Shown here one piece after another: positions 43,167 through 52,770 of a stretch of DNA of 64,000 bases. The notes below the pieces were generated by a model. The model had not been told where the DNA came from. It saw only the letters and a program-made list of their open reading frames with translations, and made no database searches. Made by a program: the position numbers and the translations under genes. How positions within the stretch are numbered: position 1 is the first letter of the stretch; every line of letters starts with the position of its first letter. Source of the DNA: Lachnospiraceae bacterium (GTDB lineage: Bacteria > Bacillota > Clostridia > Lachnospirales > Lachnospiraceae); contig JAFTWX010000012.1 of NCBI GenBank assembly GCA_017465095.1, forward strand, positions 1-64,000, given 5' to 3'.

Positions 43167-45632
43167 CTAATCCTGTTTCAATATCATTTCAAGCACACGT
43201 TTTGCACTTGTATAAATTTCATCCTTTGTGATGGCACCTTTGTCGTAGGCATCCTTCACACGGTCCGCATAACCGTTCATCATCTTGATATCATTTCCGG
43301 CTTTAATCTCCAGATAATGTTCCCCGTGGTTCCACCAGTCGGTAGTCACCATACCTTCAAAGCCCCACTCATCGCGGAGAATGTCAGTCAGAAGTTCTTT
43401 GTTTTCCGAAGCCTTCACACCGTTAATGATGTTGTAGGAAGACATGATGGTCCAAGGCTGCGCCTCCTTCACGATTATCTCAAATCCCTTGATATATATT
43501 TCTCTGAGCGCACGCTCTGAAAGCACCGAATCACTCTCTTTCCGGTTGGTCTCCTTGTTATTGCAGGCAAAATGCTTCACGCTCGCCCCGATGTGCTGTG
43601 ACTGCATACCGCGCACCATAGCTGCGCCCATGGTTCCCGTCAGGAACGGGTCCTCGGAATAATACTCAAAATTGCGCCCGCAAAGAGGACTTCTGTGAAT
43701 ATTTACGCCCGGCGTCAGCCAAAGTCCGATATTGTTCTCCTTGACTTCCTTCGCTCCGGCCTGTCCGATTTTTTCCACCAAATCCGGATCCCAGGTGGAC
43801 GCCAAAAGCGTCGCACACGGAAAGGCTGTCGTCGGAACACAGCACTCTTCATGAATGCGTAGTCCCGCCGGACCGTCCGCCGTGTTAATGGTCGGAACGC
43901 CGTATTTATTTAACGCTCCCATAGATCCTGTATTGGTCACGCCGGTTCCTCTGCGTCCGCAAGTCAGCGCAATAAGCTCCTCCACGGAAAACTGTGCCAT
44001 AAACTCATCCAGCGTCATTTTCCCCTGCACCACTTCCATGAGCATGCGCTCCGGCACTTCAAAACCGCATAAGCCCTGCACAAGAGGTTCCTCTATGACA
44101 TCCGGAATCACACCTTCAAATTCATCTATTCCGAGCCTGTCCAAAACGCACGGAATCTGTGGATATTCGCTTATCTCACAGTCTTCATAGCTTCCGTCCG
44201 CAAGCATACGTTTTTTCAGCCGGTACGGACGACATTTTTCGGAAAGCTGCTCTACTATGACATCGCCACCCGTAATATCGTAAGTCAGCACTTCCACCGT
44301 ATCCCTGACATTGTCACCGAGATAAATGTGGTAGGAGCCTTCCTCCAAAACATAAGCCGACTTTGCCACCTTGCCCTGATCGTCATAGGACGCCATCTGC
44401 GCTACCGGAAGTTCCATGGCAATACGCTGTGTCTCTCCCGGCGCAAGCACCCTTGTTTTCACAAAGGAGCCAAGCTGCTTTGCCGGATTTCCAAGCTTGC
44501 CCTTCGGGCCGCCGTAATAAAGCTGAAGCACCTCTGCACCCGGACAACTTCCTGTGTTGGTCACATCCGCCGACACATATATGACATCTGCTGCCAGTTC
44601 CCCGGCTGTCAGCTCTTTTCCTTCTTCCTCATCCAGTATACGGCTTACCTCCAGGCGGGTAATATCAAAGGTTGTATAGGAAAGTCCGTATCCAAACGGA
44701 TAATTCACTTTTTCCGCCGCACCCGGAATCGTCTCAAAATACCGGTATCCCACATAAATATCTTCCGTATACTGCGCATAGTTCACCGATTCGTGGAAAT
44801 CAGTCGTGGAAGGATAGTCTGTAATATCCGCCGCATAGGTATCCGTCAGTCTTCCGCTCGGGCAAACCTCTCCGCAAAGAATATCCGCCATGGCAAGTCC
44901 GCCTTCCATACCGCCCTGAAGCGCCAGAAGCACGGATTCTATTTTCTCTTCCCCTGCAAACCAGGACGTATCCACCATTCCGCCCACATTGAGCACAACG
45001 ATAACATGGGCAAAATTCTCTTTGACAAGCTCTACCATCTTTTCTTCTGCCGCCGTCAAATAAAAATCTCCCCGTTCAAAAATGGCATCGCTCTTTTCAA
45101 TAAAATCTTTGGAAGTCAAAAGACAGTCTCCCGTCTCAATCTTTTCCAGCTTACGGTCCCAGTCCTCCCCGGAATATCTGCAAATACTGACAATCGCCGT
45201 ATCCGTATAGACCTTTGCCTCCGCAAGCAATTCCCCCGGAACCTCCGGCTCCACGGTCATACCCGGAACCGCACCTGCTTCATACTGCTTATTCATCTCT
45301 TTTTGGTAAAACTGTGCAAGCGCATCAAAAACCTGCACTTTGCCCTTCGCTTCCTGCTCTTTCAGTCCGTCGTAAAGATTTCTTGTATATGCAACGGTCA
45401 CATCACCACTTCCGCCGCCGCCTTTCACATAGTCAATACAGCCTTTTCCAAAAAGCGCAACCTTCTGTCCCGTCGCAAGAGGCAACCTATCATTTTCATT
45501 TTTTAAAAGAACCATACCTTCTGTGGCTGCTTTTCTTGAAAGCGCGATATGTTCCTTACATCCTGTCACTCTCTGTCCGTTTTCTCCCAGCCCGATCGGC
45601 GGAAGAAATTTTGCTCTCACCCATTTTTGCAT
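43167..45632 (-). CDS. GH3 beta-glycosidase with reversed domain order
   Basis: An 821-residue GH3 enzyme without signal peptide, so cytoplasmic. Its domains are in reverse of the common order: the alpha/beta sandwich comes first (LLKNENDRLPL, KGGGGSGDVTV, then YPFGYGLSYTTF and an FN3-like domain to about 460), and the TIM barrel second, with NTADGPAGLR, ASVKHFACNNKE and the nucleophile Asp765 in VTTDWW. Reversed GH3 enzymes are known from Ruminococcus albus and Butyrivibrio. AGGAGG precedes the ATG. Being inside a polymer operon and cytoplasmic, it may recycle glycan fragments or simply be a diet-related beta-glucosidase. Confidence 0.92.
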   Translation of the reverse strand: MQKWVRAKFLPPIGLGENGQRVTGCKEHIALSRKAATEGMVLLKNENDRLPLATGQKVALFGKGCIDYVKGGGGSGDVTVAYTRNLYDGLKEQEAKGKVQVFDALAQFYQKEMNKQYEAGAVPGMTVEPEVPGELLAEAKVYTDTAIVSICRYSGEDWDRKLEKIETGDCLLTSKDFIEKSDAIFERGDFYLTAAEEKMVELVKENFAHVIVVLNVGGMVDTSWFAGEEKIESVLLALQGGMEGGLAMADILCGEVCPSGRLTDTYAADITDYPSTTDFHESVNYAQYTEDIYVGYRYFETIPGAAEKVNYPFGYGLSYTTFDITRLEVSRILDEEEGKELTAGELAADVIYVSADVTNTGSCPGAEVLQLYYGGPKGKLGNPAKQLGSFVKTRVLAPGETQRIAMELPVAQMASYDDQGKVAKSAYVLEEGSYHIYLGDNVRDTVEVLTYDITGGDVIVEQLSEKCRPYRLKKRMLADGSYEDCEISEYPQIPCVLDRLGIDEFEGVIPDVIEEPLVQGLCGFEVPERMLMEVVQGKMTLDEFMAQFSVEELIALTCGRRGTGVTNTGSMGALNKYGVPTINTADGPAGLRIHEECCVPTTAFPCATLLASTWDPDLVEKIGQAGAKEVKENNIGLWLTPGVNIHRSPLCGRNFEYYSEDPFLTGTMGAAMVRGMQSQHIGASVKHFACNNKETNRKESDSVLSERALREIYIKGFEIIVKEAQPWTIMSSYNIINGVKASENKELLTDILRDEWGFEGMVTTDWWNHGEHYLEIKAGNDIKMMNGYADRVKDAYDKGAITKDEIYTSAKRVLEMILKQD

Positions 45633-45656
45633 AACCTACCTCCTGCAACACAATCT

Positions 45657-48209
45657 TTATTTGCGCCTTTTATGCTCTGTCACTGCCACGCCGACAAAAA
45701 GAACGGCACCGAGCAACGACACAAGCGCTCCCAATTTTAAAAACGGCGATTCATAAACAAGCTCTATCTCGTGTTCCCCCGCGTTTAATATCACGCCGCT
45801 GTACATCAGATTCACCTTTTCAAGTTCCTTCTCTTCTCCGTTCACATACACCTTCCAGCCGTCGCTGTAGATAATCGGAACGCACAAAAGTTTCGGCTTA
45901 TCCGCCGTCGCCGCACCGGTTATCCTCGTATCCGACCACCCGGTGATCGCCAGCTTATCTTCCGAAAGCTTCGCCACCTTCTCTTCGTATCCGTCAAGAG
46001 GCAAATAGTAAACATTCACATCCTCCGCCTGATAGGTTGCAGCCTTTGTGAAGGATACATGAATCTCGCGTTTGCTCTCCGTCCCATAACCTACATTGGC
46101 TGCGTACGTATCCATTCCCGACGAATACGTATTGCCCGGATCCTGATACGAAATATAAGATTTCGCCACGTCACCTTCCGACAGATTGATGGTGGCGGCG
46201 CTGACATCATCCGAAACAAGAGACAAACCTTTCCACTGCACATAAATTTCACCCGGTCCCGGTATTTGTTCCACAACCAGATCAAATCCTGCCCCTTTTT
46301 CCGGCACTTCAATCCGGCAAAGATCCTCCGAAACCGTTACATCCCCACCGTTTTGTATGCTGTAATCCAGTTCCTGCGAAGCGTATACTATCTGCGCTTT
46401 GCCTATCCCTGCCTTACGCAAATCCTCTTCCAGTTCATCGTCCACAATCGCCGCCGAAAGCATCGCCTCCTGCTTCCGGGTCGGTATACTGCCTTCCAGT
46501 TCCGACCGTAAAACATAAGAATCGTACATATAACCAAACGGCAACGCGTTTTTATTACAATAAATATCTTCTGTTATTTTTTCATATCCGTAAGGCAGTT
46601 TACTCTCCTGCCCCCTTGGAGTTGTATAGTATTTCACCCCGGCAAGGGTCGACGGTATCGTACTTTGATCCATGCCCGTCAGTCGGAATCCGGTAATCAC
46701 CGACGCACTTTCCGTAAACCTGTAATAGTCCGCCATCTCACTGCTGTAGCCGGAAGCATTGGTCACAAGTCCCCGGTAATCCTGCGCAACCCATGCGCTG
46801 GATGCGGTTTTCGGCGTTTTCGTACTGTCCACCCGATAAAGGGAATCATCCTCTATCTGTTTCATGGCCATATTGGAATTGTCGGTCAAAACGCTATATC
46901 CTTTTCCCCGCTTATGGAACTCGCCGGCAAAATCACTGCCTATATCGCCGAACAAAAAGTAACCGTTTGCAATCAGCGTCGCCATGAGCACTCCGCCGAG
47001 AAACGGCGCCGTAATTTTTCTGCAGAAATTCGCTTTAGCCGGAATAACACCTGTTATCCATCCTATCACATCCGCCCACGTGACACATACCGTAAGTGCA
47101 GCCACAAAAACAAGGCCGTACAGCCACCGTTCATTGGCCACCTTTCCCGCATTCATCAAAAGCCCGAACAGAGGGACACAAAGACCTGCCACACCTACCA
47201 TCCAGGCTGCTTTTAACCGCACAGCCACGCCGTCTTTCCCAAGCCAAACCGCCACCAGCGCTGCAAGAACCAGCGGCGAAAAACCGAGAACCAGCCAGTA
47301 GGAATGTTCCGGCCGGGCCACAAACACTGCTTTCAGCAGATTGAAATAATAGTCTCCGTCATACAAAAACAGAGAGGCAGCATTTCGAAGTCCTCCGCTT
47401 CTGGATGAGTTCAGAAATCCCCCCACAAACGGAAGAACCGAAAATCCTCCCATACAAAACCCGATCAGATAGTAAAAGACAAGGCGTAAAATCTTTCCGA
47501 CCGCCTCTTTTACCCCGGACCTTTCCGCAAAGAGATCAATCAACACATAAATCGCCAAAAACAGCGAATTCATAAACAAAAAGTAAAAACTGAAAACGGC
47601 CGAGCTGGCAACCATCAAGATAAAAAGCATCTTGCTCTGTCCTTTTTTAATCATCTCATATCCCAAAAGAATGAGCGGAAGCAAAATCATACTGCCGAGA
47701 AACGGTGGTGCCTTCGTCGCCGTAAACAGCGTATATCCGCTGAACACGTAAACCATAGCTCCCATAATCCGCGCCGCATCCTTTTTTTGAAGCACACGGG
47801 AAAACAAAAGAAAACTGATACCGCATAAATAGAGCCGCGCGATTATGAGCATTTCATAAATAATTTCCGCCTTCTCCACACCAAAGAACGCATACAAAAT
47901 ATTGAGCGGTTCCATATACCACTGGGAAATGTACTGGAGCATATCCGTTCCCATTCCGATGGAAAAATCATAAAATCCCCAGGTCAGAAACTCGCCCCGA
48001 GACCAGCTGCCGGCAATCCGCCGAAGGGCATCGGCAAACACTTCCGCCATCGGAATATGGTAGACAACCGCATCCGGATTCCACAAAAGTGATCTTTTTT
48101 CCTGTAAAAAAGGCAAAAAAGAAAGGAAAAGAACAATAAGAAAGAAAAGTGTATAGATACCATACACTTTTACTGTCTTATTCATCTTTTCCTTCCAATT
48201 TGTTTTCAT
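45657..48209 (-). CDS. YfhO-family membrane protein
   Basis: An 850-residue protein with about thirteen membrane helices and two large outer loops. YfhO proteins act in lipoteichoic acid glycosylation or related GT-C-like transfer. The first loop has PFLQEKRSLLWNPDAVVYHIP and GMGTDMLQYIS with acidic residues; the long outer domain (about 420-800) is beta-rich; and it ends with a membrane helix and a basic tail. The ATG at 48209 has AAGGGG at good distance and lies five bases after the upstream stop. With the CDP-alditol and acylation genes this suggests sugar decoration of the same polymer. Confidence 0.85.
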   Translation of the reverse strand: MKTNWKEKMNKTVKVYGIYTLFFLIVLFLSFLPFLQEKRSLLWNPDAVVYHIPMAEVFADALRRIAGSWSRGEFLTWGFYDFSIGMGTDMLQYISQWYMEPLNILYAFFGVEKAEIIYEMLIIARLYLCGISFLLFSRVLQKKDAARIMGAMVYVFSGYTLFTATKAPPFLGSMILLPLILLGYEMIKKGQSKMLFILMVASSAVFSFYFLFMNSLFLAIYVLIDLFAERSGVKEAVGKILRLVFYYLIGFCMGGFSVLPFVGGFLNSSRSGGLRNAASLFLYDGDYYFNLLKAVFVARPEHSYWLVLGFSPLVLAALVAVWLGKDGVAVRLKAAWMVGVAGLCVPLFGLLMNAGKVANERWLYGLVFVAALTVCVTWADVIGWITGVIPAKANFCRKITAPFLGGVLMATLIANGYFLFGDIGSDFAGEFHKRGKGYSVLTDNSNMAMKQIEDDSLYRVDSTKTPKTASSAWVAQDYRGLVTNASGYSSEMADYYRFTESASVITGFRLTGMDQSTIPSTLAGVKYYTTPRGQESKLPYGYEKITEDIYCNKNALPFGYMYDSYVLRSELEGSIPTRKQEAMLSAAIVDDELEEDLRKAGIGKAQIVYASQELDYSIQNGGDVTVSEDLCRIEVPEKGAGFDLVVEQIPGPGEIYVQWKGLSLVSDDVSAATINLSEGDVAKSYISYQDPGNTYSSGMDTYAANVGYGTESKREIHVSFTKAATYQAEDVNVYYLPLDGYEEKVAKLSEDKLAITGWSDTRITGAATADKPKLLCVPIIYSDGWKVYVNGEEKELEKVNLMYSGVILNAGEHEIELVYESPFLKLGALVSLLGAVLFVGVAVTEHKRRK

Positions 48210-48214
48210 ATTTA

Positions 48215-49357
48215 TTACCCCTTTTTGCATTCTGCTTTACCAAAACAAAAAGCACCGGAAAGCAGGAGTAAAAACGGATTATATGCAAGTTCCACCAGCT
48301 GCGGATTGATCATTCCATGGACAAGCACAATCGCAAGAGCAGCCACCATCAAATAATTCCCCTTCTGCATATTGCGGTATAACACAATACCGAAACCTAC
48401 GCAAAGAAGTATCACAAACAGAATCCCGTAATTAAACATGGACTGCATGTAGGCATTGTCCACATAATTATAAAGTAAATCCGGATTGTTTTTCACGGTG
48501 GATTCTCCAACCCATTTGATTTTTTGACCGAATAAGGTCATGCCGTAATTTTCCCATGCTGCACACATGAGACTCAGACGTCCATGCAAAAAAATGTTTG
48601 CTTTATTAAGAATAACCGAATCCCATGAAGCAGTATTTACAATCCAAACACAAAATCCCCAAAATGATAATGGTACTACCGAAACCAACCAAGACAACCC
48701 CCGCACCGGTTTCATATATTTTTCAAGCAATCTCGCTATCCACGCCAAAACCACAAATCCCGCAGCAAGAATCAGAGGAGCGTTAGAATCCGTAAACACA
48801 TACATCAAATAATTAGCCGCCAAAATAAGCGCGGTTGCCCAAATGGTCATTTTACCGATCAGCACAACTAAAATCAAAGACATAAACAACACAAAATGAC
48901 TGCCCAGCAAAGAATGGGTATAACCAAGTCCATGTCTATCCCTGCTGCCGGCATCCCATATAAAATCCTCCAGAATACCAATCTGCGAACACACTACCGT
49001 AACCACAAAAACAGCCGCCTGCATAACAAGTGTTACTTTTAAAATTTTCTCAAAAGACACGTTTTTTGCCGAATAAATCAAAGCAAGACTGACCGGAAAG
49101 GCCAACCTTCCTCCGCTGTAAGCAATGAACATAAACAGCAAATAAACAAAAACCTCTATTGCGCTGCCGATTGAAAACTCAAAATCCCGTATGAGTTTGA
49201 CCAAAAGCAACAAAAGCACACTGTATTGTACCGCGCGGGAAATTCCGTCCATCGGAATCAAATCCTTGAAATACGTCAGTTTCAAAAGAGCAATGAGCAT
49301 CCAAAGGACGAATGCGGTCAAATATATAATTTCGCTTAAATTTTTGCTCCTTTTCAT
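48215..49357 (-). CDS. Wzy/O-antigen polymerase-like membrane protein
   Basis: A 380-residue protein with ten or so membrane helices and a GYTHSLLGSHFV block, then HGRLSLMCAAWENYG and DNAYMQSMFNYG in an outer loop, a pattern seen in polysaccharide polymerases of Gram-positive loci. GGGAG seven bases upstream favours the ATG at 49357; the ATG at 49384 overlaps the ABC ATPase stop and has no ribosome site. A polymerase next to an ABC exporter is unusual, since ABC-dependent pathways normally need no Wzy. Confidence 0.75.
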   Translation of the reverse strand: MKRSKNLSEIIYLTAFVLWMLIALLKLTYFKDLIPMDGISRAVQYSVLLLLLVKLIRDFEFSIGSAIEVFVYLLFMFIAYSGGRLAFPVSLALIYSAKNVSFEKILKVTLVMQAAVFVVTVVCSQIGILEDFIWDAGSRDRHGLGYTHSLLGSHFVLFMSLILVVLIGKMTIWATALILAANYLMYVFTDSNAPLILAAGFVVLAWIARLLEKYMKPVRGLSWLVSVVPLSFWGFCVWIVNTASWDSVILNKANIFLHGRLSLMCAAWENYGMTLFGQKIKWVGESTVKNNPDLLYNYVDNAYMQSMFNYGILFVILLCVGFGIVLYRNMQKGNYLMVAALAIVLVHGMINPQLVELAYNPFLLLLSGAFCFGKAECKKG

Positions 49358-49373
49358 CCACAAGCTCCCGTAA

Positions 49374-50180
49374 CTATTGTTCATCCCACATTTTCAGCAG
49401 ATTTTCTTCTCTTTTCACTTTTGCCGCCTGCTTTTCATCGACTACTTCGTCGCTCATAAACTCCTGATATGCAGCCAAAACTTCCTCGGTCTCACCGTCC
49501 ATCTTCATCTGTCCCTCATGGATCCAGATAACTCTGGTACAAAGTTTACGGATTGTCTCGATACTGTGCGAAACAATCATAACCGTACGATCGCTGTCGT
49601 TGATGAGCTCCTTCATCTTTTTCAGACTTTTCTTCTTGAAATTAATATCACCGACGCTGAGTACCTCGTCAATCAAAATAATATCGGTCTCCAGAACCGC
49701 CGTAATCGAAAATGCCAGTTTCGAATACATTCCGCTGGAATAAGTGCGGACCGGCGCATTGACAAATTTGCCGAGCTCCGAAAACTTGACAATCTCTTTA
49801 TACTTTGCCTTAATCTCCTCATGGGTAAAACCGAGCAAAAGACCGGAAAGATAAATGTTGTCCTTTCCCGTCAGCTCTTTGTTAAAGCCGACACCGATGG
49901 CCAAAAGCGAAATCGTATTATCCCCGATATCAATGGAACCTTCGTCCGCCGAGAAAATACCGGCAATGGAACGGAGTGTGGTCGACTTACCGCTTCCGTT
50001 TTTACCGATCAGACCGACAATCTCACCCTTCTTGATGGAAAAACTCAGTCCTCTTACCGCCTCAAACTCTTCCAACCGGGACTTTTTGAGGGAAAGCAGA
50101 CTCTTTTTGATGGATTCCGCCTTTACCGTCTTATATCGTATATGAAGATCTTTTACTTCAATTGCAATTTTTTCCGACAT
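49374..50180 (-). CDS. ABC polymer exporter ATPase (TagH-like, short form)
   Basis: A 268-residue ATPase with Walker A GKNGSGKST, signature YSSGMYSKLAFS, Walker B DIILIDEVL and H-loop IVSHSIET. It has the TagH/RfbB nucleotide-binding domain but no polymer-binding C-terminal domain, unlike the ATPase at 26640. It pairs with the permease three bases upstream and would export the polymer made with CDP-activated precursors. Confidence 0.93.
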   Translation of the reverse strand: MSEKIAIEVKDLHIRYKTVKAESIKKSLLSLKKSRLEEFEAVRGLSFSIKKGEIVGLIGKNGSGKSTTLRSIAGIFSADEGSIDIGDNTISLLAIGVGFNKELTGKDNIYLSGLLLGFTHEEIKAKYKEIVKFSELGKFVNAPVRTYSSGMYSKLAFSITAVLETDIILIDEVLSVGDINFKKKSLKKMKELINDSDRTVMIVSHSIETIRKLCTRVIWIHEGQMKMDGETEEVLAAYQEFMSDEVVDEKQAAKVKREENLLKMWDEQ

Positions 50181-50183
50181 GTT

Positions 50184-50966
50184 TTAAATCACCTTTACAT
50201 AAGAATTTTCATACTTTACAATCATGCGAACTCCGAAAATACAAAGGAGTACACTGATTAAAAACCATATACCAAGCAAATCATAATACGGATGGCTGCT
50301 GTTAAGCACCGCATTACGGGCACACTGTATCAGGCCGGCCATGGGATTCCCGTACAAAAGAAGCGTATTGTACGGCTCCGGAACACGTTTCATAATGTTA
50401 TAGAATACACCCGACATGTAAAATACGAGTTTTAAAAGTACCGTAATTACATTGGCCAGGTCTGTGAGAAACACACCGAAATTCAGCACGATGCAGCTGG
50501 CTCCGAAGGTGAACAGGAGAAGTACAATAAACACCGGAATTACCTCGAATATATGCCAGGTAATCGGCACTCTGTAAAACGGAATCATAAGTACTACAAG
50601 GGCGAACGCCACACACATCTTAAATCCGTTTACAAGCATCTCCGTCAACACGAGAATATATTTCGGAAGATAAACCTTGGAGATCACTCCCTTATTCCTC
50701 TTCACCGACCGCACGCATCTTGTCACCGTACGGTTGAAAAAATCAAACATATTCAAACCGATAAACACAAAAATCGGAAAATACGGTTCTGATTTCCCGA
50801 ATACAATCTGCGCCATAAATGTATAGACAAGCATGAACAAAAACGGGTCCAGAATCCACCAAAGCCAGTTTAAGCGCGATCCCGCCACCTCGCCTTTCAG
50901 CGTCGCCTTCGCACTGTAAATCATATAACTTTTATATCGTTTCACATTTGCAATAAATTTTTTCAT
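50184..50966 (-). CDS. ABC-2 polymer export permease (TagG-like)
   Basis: A 260-residue ABC-2 permease with six helices; blocks LNWLWWILDPFLFMLVYT and the NRTVTRCVRSVKRNKGVI loop are typical of TagG/RfbA permeases. It is three bases upstream of its ATPase. It lies directly after the SDR gene, tying export to CDP-sugar synthesis. Confidence 0.92.
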   Translation of the reverse strand: MKKFIANVKRYKSYMIYSAKATLKGEVAGSRLNWLWWILDPFLFMLVYTFMAQIVFGKSEPYFPIFVFIGLNMFDFFNRTVTRCVRSVKRNKGVISKVYLPKYILVLTEMLVNGFKMCVAFALVVLMIPFYRVPITWHIFEVIPVFIVLLLFTFGASCIVLNFGVFLTDLANVITVLLKLVFYMSGVFYNIMKRVPEPYNTLLLYGNPMAGLIQCARNAVLNSSHPYYDLLGIWFLISVLLCIFGVRMIVKYENSYVKVI

Positions 50967-50969
50967 TTC

Positions 50970-52025
50970 TTAACAGTCTTCTTTCATTTCTTCAAAAAAT
51001 TTCACGGTGCGCTGCATACCTGCACGCAAATCGACCTTCGGACTCCACCCTTCCGCCATAGCCTTGTCCGACTTCAGGAAGCCAAGCTTATAAGCCAGAT
51101 AACCGGAGGATTTTTCCTTCGGAATATTCATAACAAGAGAAATCCCGCGATCGGCAAATTCTTCGCACAAAATCTGTGCAAGCTCCTTCACCGTCACCGT
51201 CTCCTCAGAATTTGAAACATTGTAAACAAAATCTTCAAACTGAAGCAGGGCATAAAATATCCCCGCGATCACATCGCCGATATAAGTGAGCGCAAGGGTA
51301 CCTAAGCCGTCGCTGTTCATGACAATATCCTGCCGGTTCACCACATTGCCGAGGAAATCGCCCACCACACGACCGTCGCCGAGGAGCATTCCCGGGCCGT
51401 ATGTATGCGCAATACGCACGATACGACAATCAATGCCATACTGCTGACGATAGTCGGCACACAGGTTTTCCGCCATCCGCTTGCTCTCCGGATAGCAGGA
51501 TCTGACACTGGTCGGGTCCATCACGCCATAATCATCTTCCGCCACGAAATCAAGATTTCCTTTTCCGTAAATCTCTCTTGTGGACAAAAGCAAAAACTGC
51601 GAAACGCCATGCTGCCTTCCGTACTCCAGCAAATGATACGCACCGAGCACATTTCCCATGGCGGTTCCCACCGGATCCTTCACAAACTGATCGGGACCTG
51701 TCTGACTGGCTGCATGAATCATAAGGTCAAAAGCTTCCTCCGCACAAAGCGGCTTTGTCACATCCTGATAAATCATGTGAAAATCATCCCGCTCCAGCAT
51801 CTCACCCCATTTTTTACGGGTTTTCTCTTCGCTGCGGGCAATGCCGTAAAGCTCTATCTGCATATTTTTTTGATCATTCAACCAAAAAATCGTGCGGGCA
51901 ATGTACGATGCAATAAGTCCGTTAATACCGGAAATAAGCACCTTTTTGCCCTTCAATTTGTCCCATGCAATCGGTTCGGACACAATCCGTTCCAAATCGT
52001 CTGCCACAATCTGACTCTGTCTCAT
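50970..52025 (-). CDS. NAD-dependent epimerase/dehydratase (extended SDR)
   Basis: A 351-residue extended SDR. It has a variant NAD loop, LISGINGLIASYIA, then MIHAASQTGPD, STREIYGKG and a catalytic YPESKRMAE. GGAGG precedes the ATG at 52025. It immediately follows a TarI/IspD-like cytidylyltransferase. In wall teichoic acid loci the partner of TarI is the reductase TarJ (an MDR, different fold), so this pair may make a CDP-activated compound other than CDP-ribitol, or the SDR acts on the CDP product. Substrate is not known. Confidence 0.85.
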   Translation of the reverse strand: MRQSQIVADDLERIVSEPIAWDKLKGKKVLISGINGLIASYIARTIFWLNDQKNMQIELYGIARSEEKTRKKWGEMLERDDFHMIYQDVTKPLCAEEAFDLMIHAASQTGPDQFVKDPVGTAMGNVLGAYHLLEYGRQHGVSQFLLLSTREIYGKGNLDFVAEDDYGVMDPTSVRSCYPESKRMAENLCADYRQQYGIDCRIVRIAHTYGPGMLLGDGRVVGDFLGNVVNRQDIVMNSDGLGTLALTYIGDVIAGIFYALLQFEDFVYNVSNSEETVTVKELAQILCEEFADRGISLVMNIPKEKSSGYLAYKLGFLKSDKAMAEGWSPKVDLRAGMQRTVKFFEEMKEDC

Positions 52026-52047
52026 ACATCCTCCAAAGGAATCCGGC

Positions 52048-52767
52048 TTACATACCGAAAATATCCTGGCTCTCCCGCAAATCAATCAGAGCCTTTAATA
52101 TAAAATAGTCTTCCGGTGTTGTAATTTTAATATTTGTTGTTTTGCACGGAACCATGTGCAGTTCTTTCCCCAGTTCCGTCATCAGGGAGCAGGTGTCAAT
52201 GGTGATCGTGTACGGCATTGTCTCCCCTTTGCTGTGTGCTTCAAACACATCTTTAAAATAAAAACTCTGCGGCGCCTTTGCCACGAACATGGTGTTCCGG
52301 ATAATGGTATCCTCCACCTTCGCACCGTCCTGACTGGTAATCGCCGTCTCGGTAAAAGGAACCGCCGTAATCGCATTGCCGAATTGCTTTACACTGTTGA
52401 TATTGTCCGTAATCAGTTCCTCCGTCACAAGAGGTCTTACCGCATCATGAAGAAGCACAATATCATCATCCTTGCAGAATGTCTGCAGATAACGGAGTGC
52501 AATCATCTTGGATTCCTGGGTATCCTTACCGCCTGTCAATATTTTTCTCACTTTTTTGATGCCGAACTTGTCTAAAAGTTCCTGCAAATAGTCTTCCCAA
52601 CCGGCAATGCAAGGCACCACAACTGCATCAATATCTTTATGCTTTTCGAACACTTCCAGTGTATATATGATAATCGGCTTTCCGTATATTTCCAAAAACT
52701 GCTTTGGTTTCGCTGTCGTTTTCATTCTTTGACCGGAACCGCCGGCAAATACTAATGCTACGTTCAT
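52048..52767 (-). CDS. TarI/IspD-type cytidylyltransferase
   Basis: A 239-residue CTP transferase with ALVFAGGSGQRMK, KPKQFLEIYGKPI, LLHDAVRPLV and a late TPEDYFILKALID, the family set. TarI makes CDP-ribitol; IspD makes the isoprenoid intermediate CDP-methylerythritol. The setting (SDR, TagG/TagH-like exporter, CDP-glycerol transferase-like gene at the right edge) favours a wall-polymer role over IspD. GAGGAGG precedes the ATG. Confidence 0.87.
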   Translation of the reverse strand: MNVALVFAGGSGQRMKTTAKPKQFLEIYGKPIIIYTLEVFEKHKDIDAVVVPCIAGWEDYLQELLDKFGIKKVRKILTGGKDTQESKMIALRYLQTFCKDDDIVLLHDAVRPLVTEELITDNINSVKQFGNAITAVPFTETAITSQDGAKVEDTIIRNTMFVAKAPQSFYFKDVFEAHSKGETMPYTITIDTCSLMTELGKELHMVPCKTTNIKITTPEDYFILKALIDLRESQDIFGM

Positions 52768-52770
52768 GGA

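Noticed and set aside
52048..52767. Housekeeping ispD of isoprenoid synthesis
   Set aside because: Family motifs cannot separate IspD from TarI, but no isoprenoid gene is near and the neighbours are polymer export and acylation genes.
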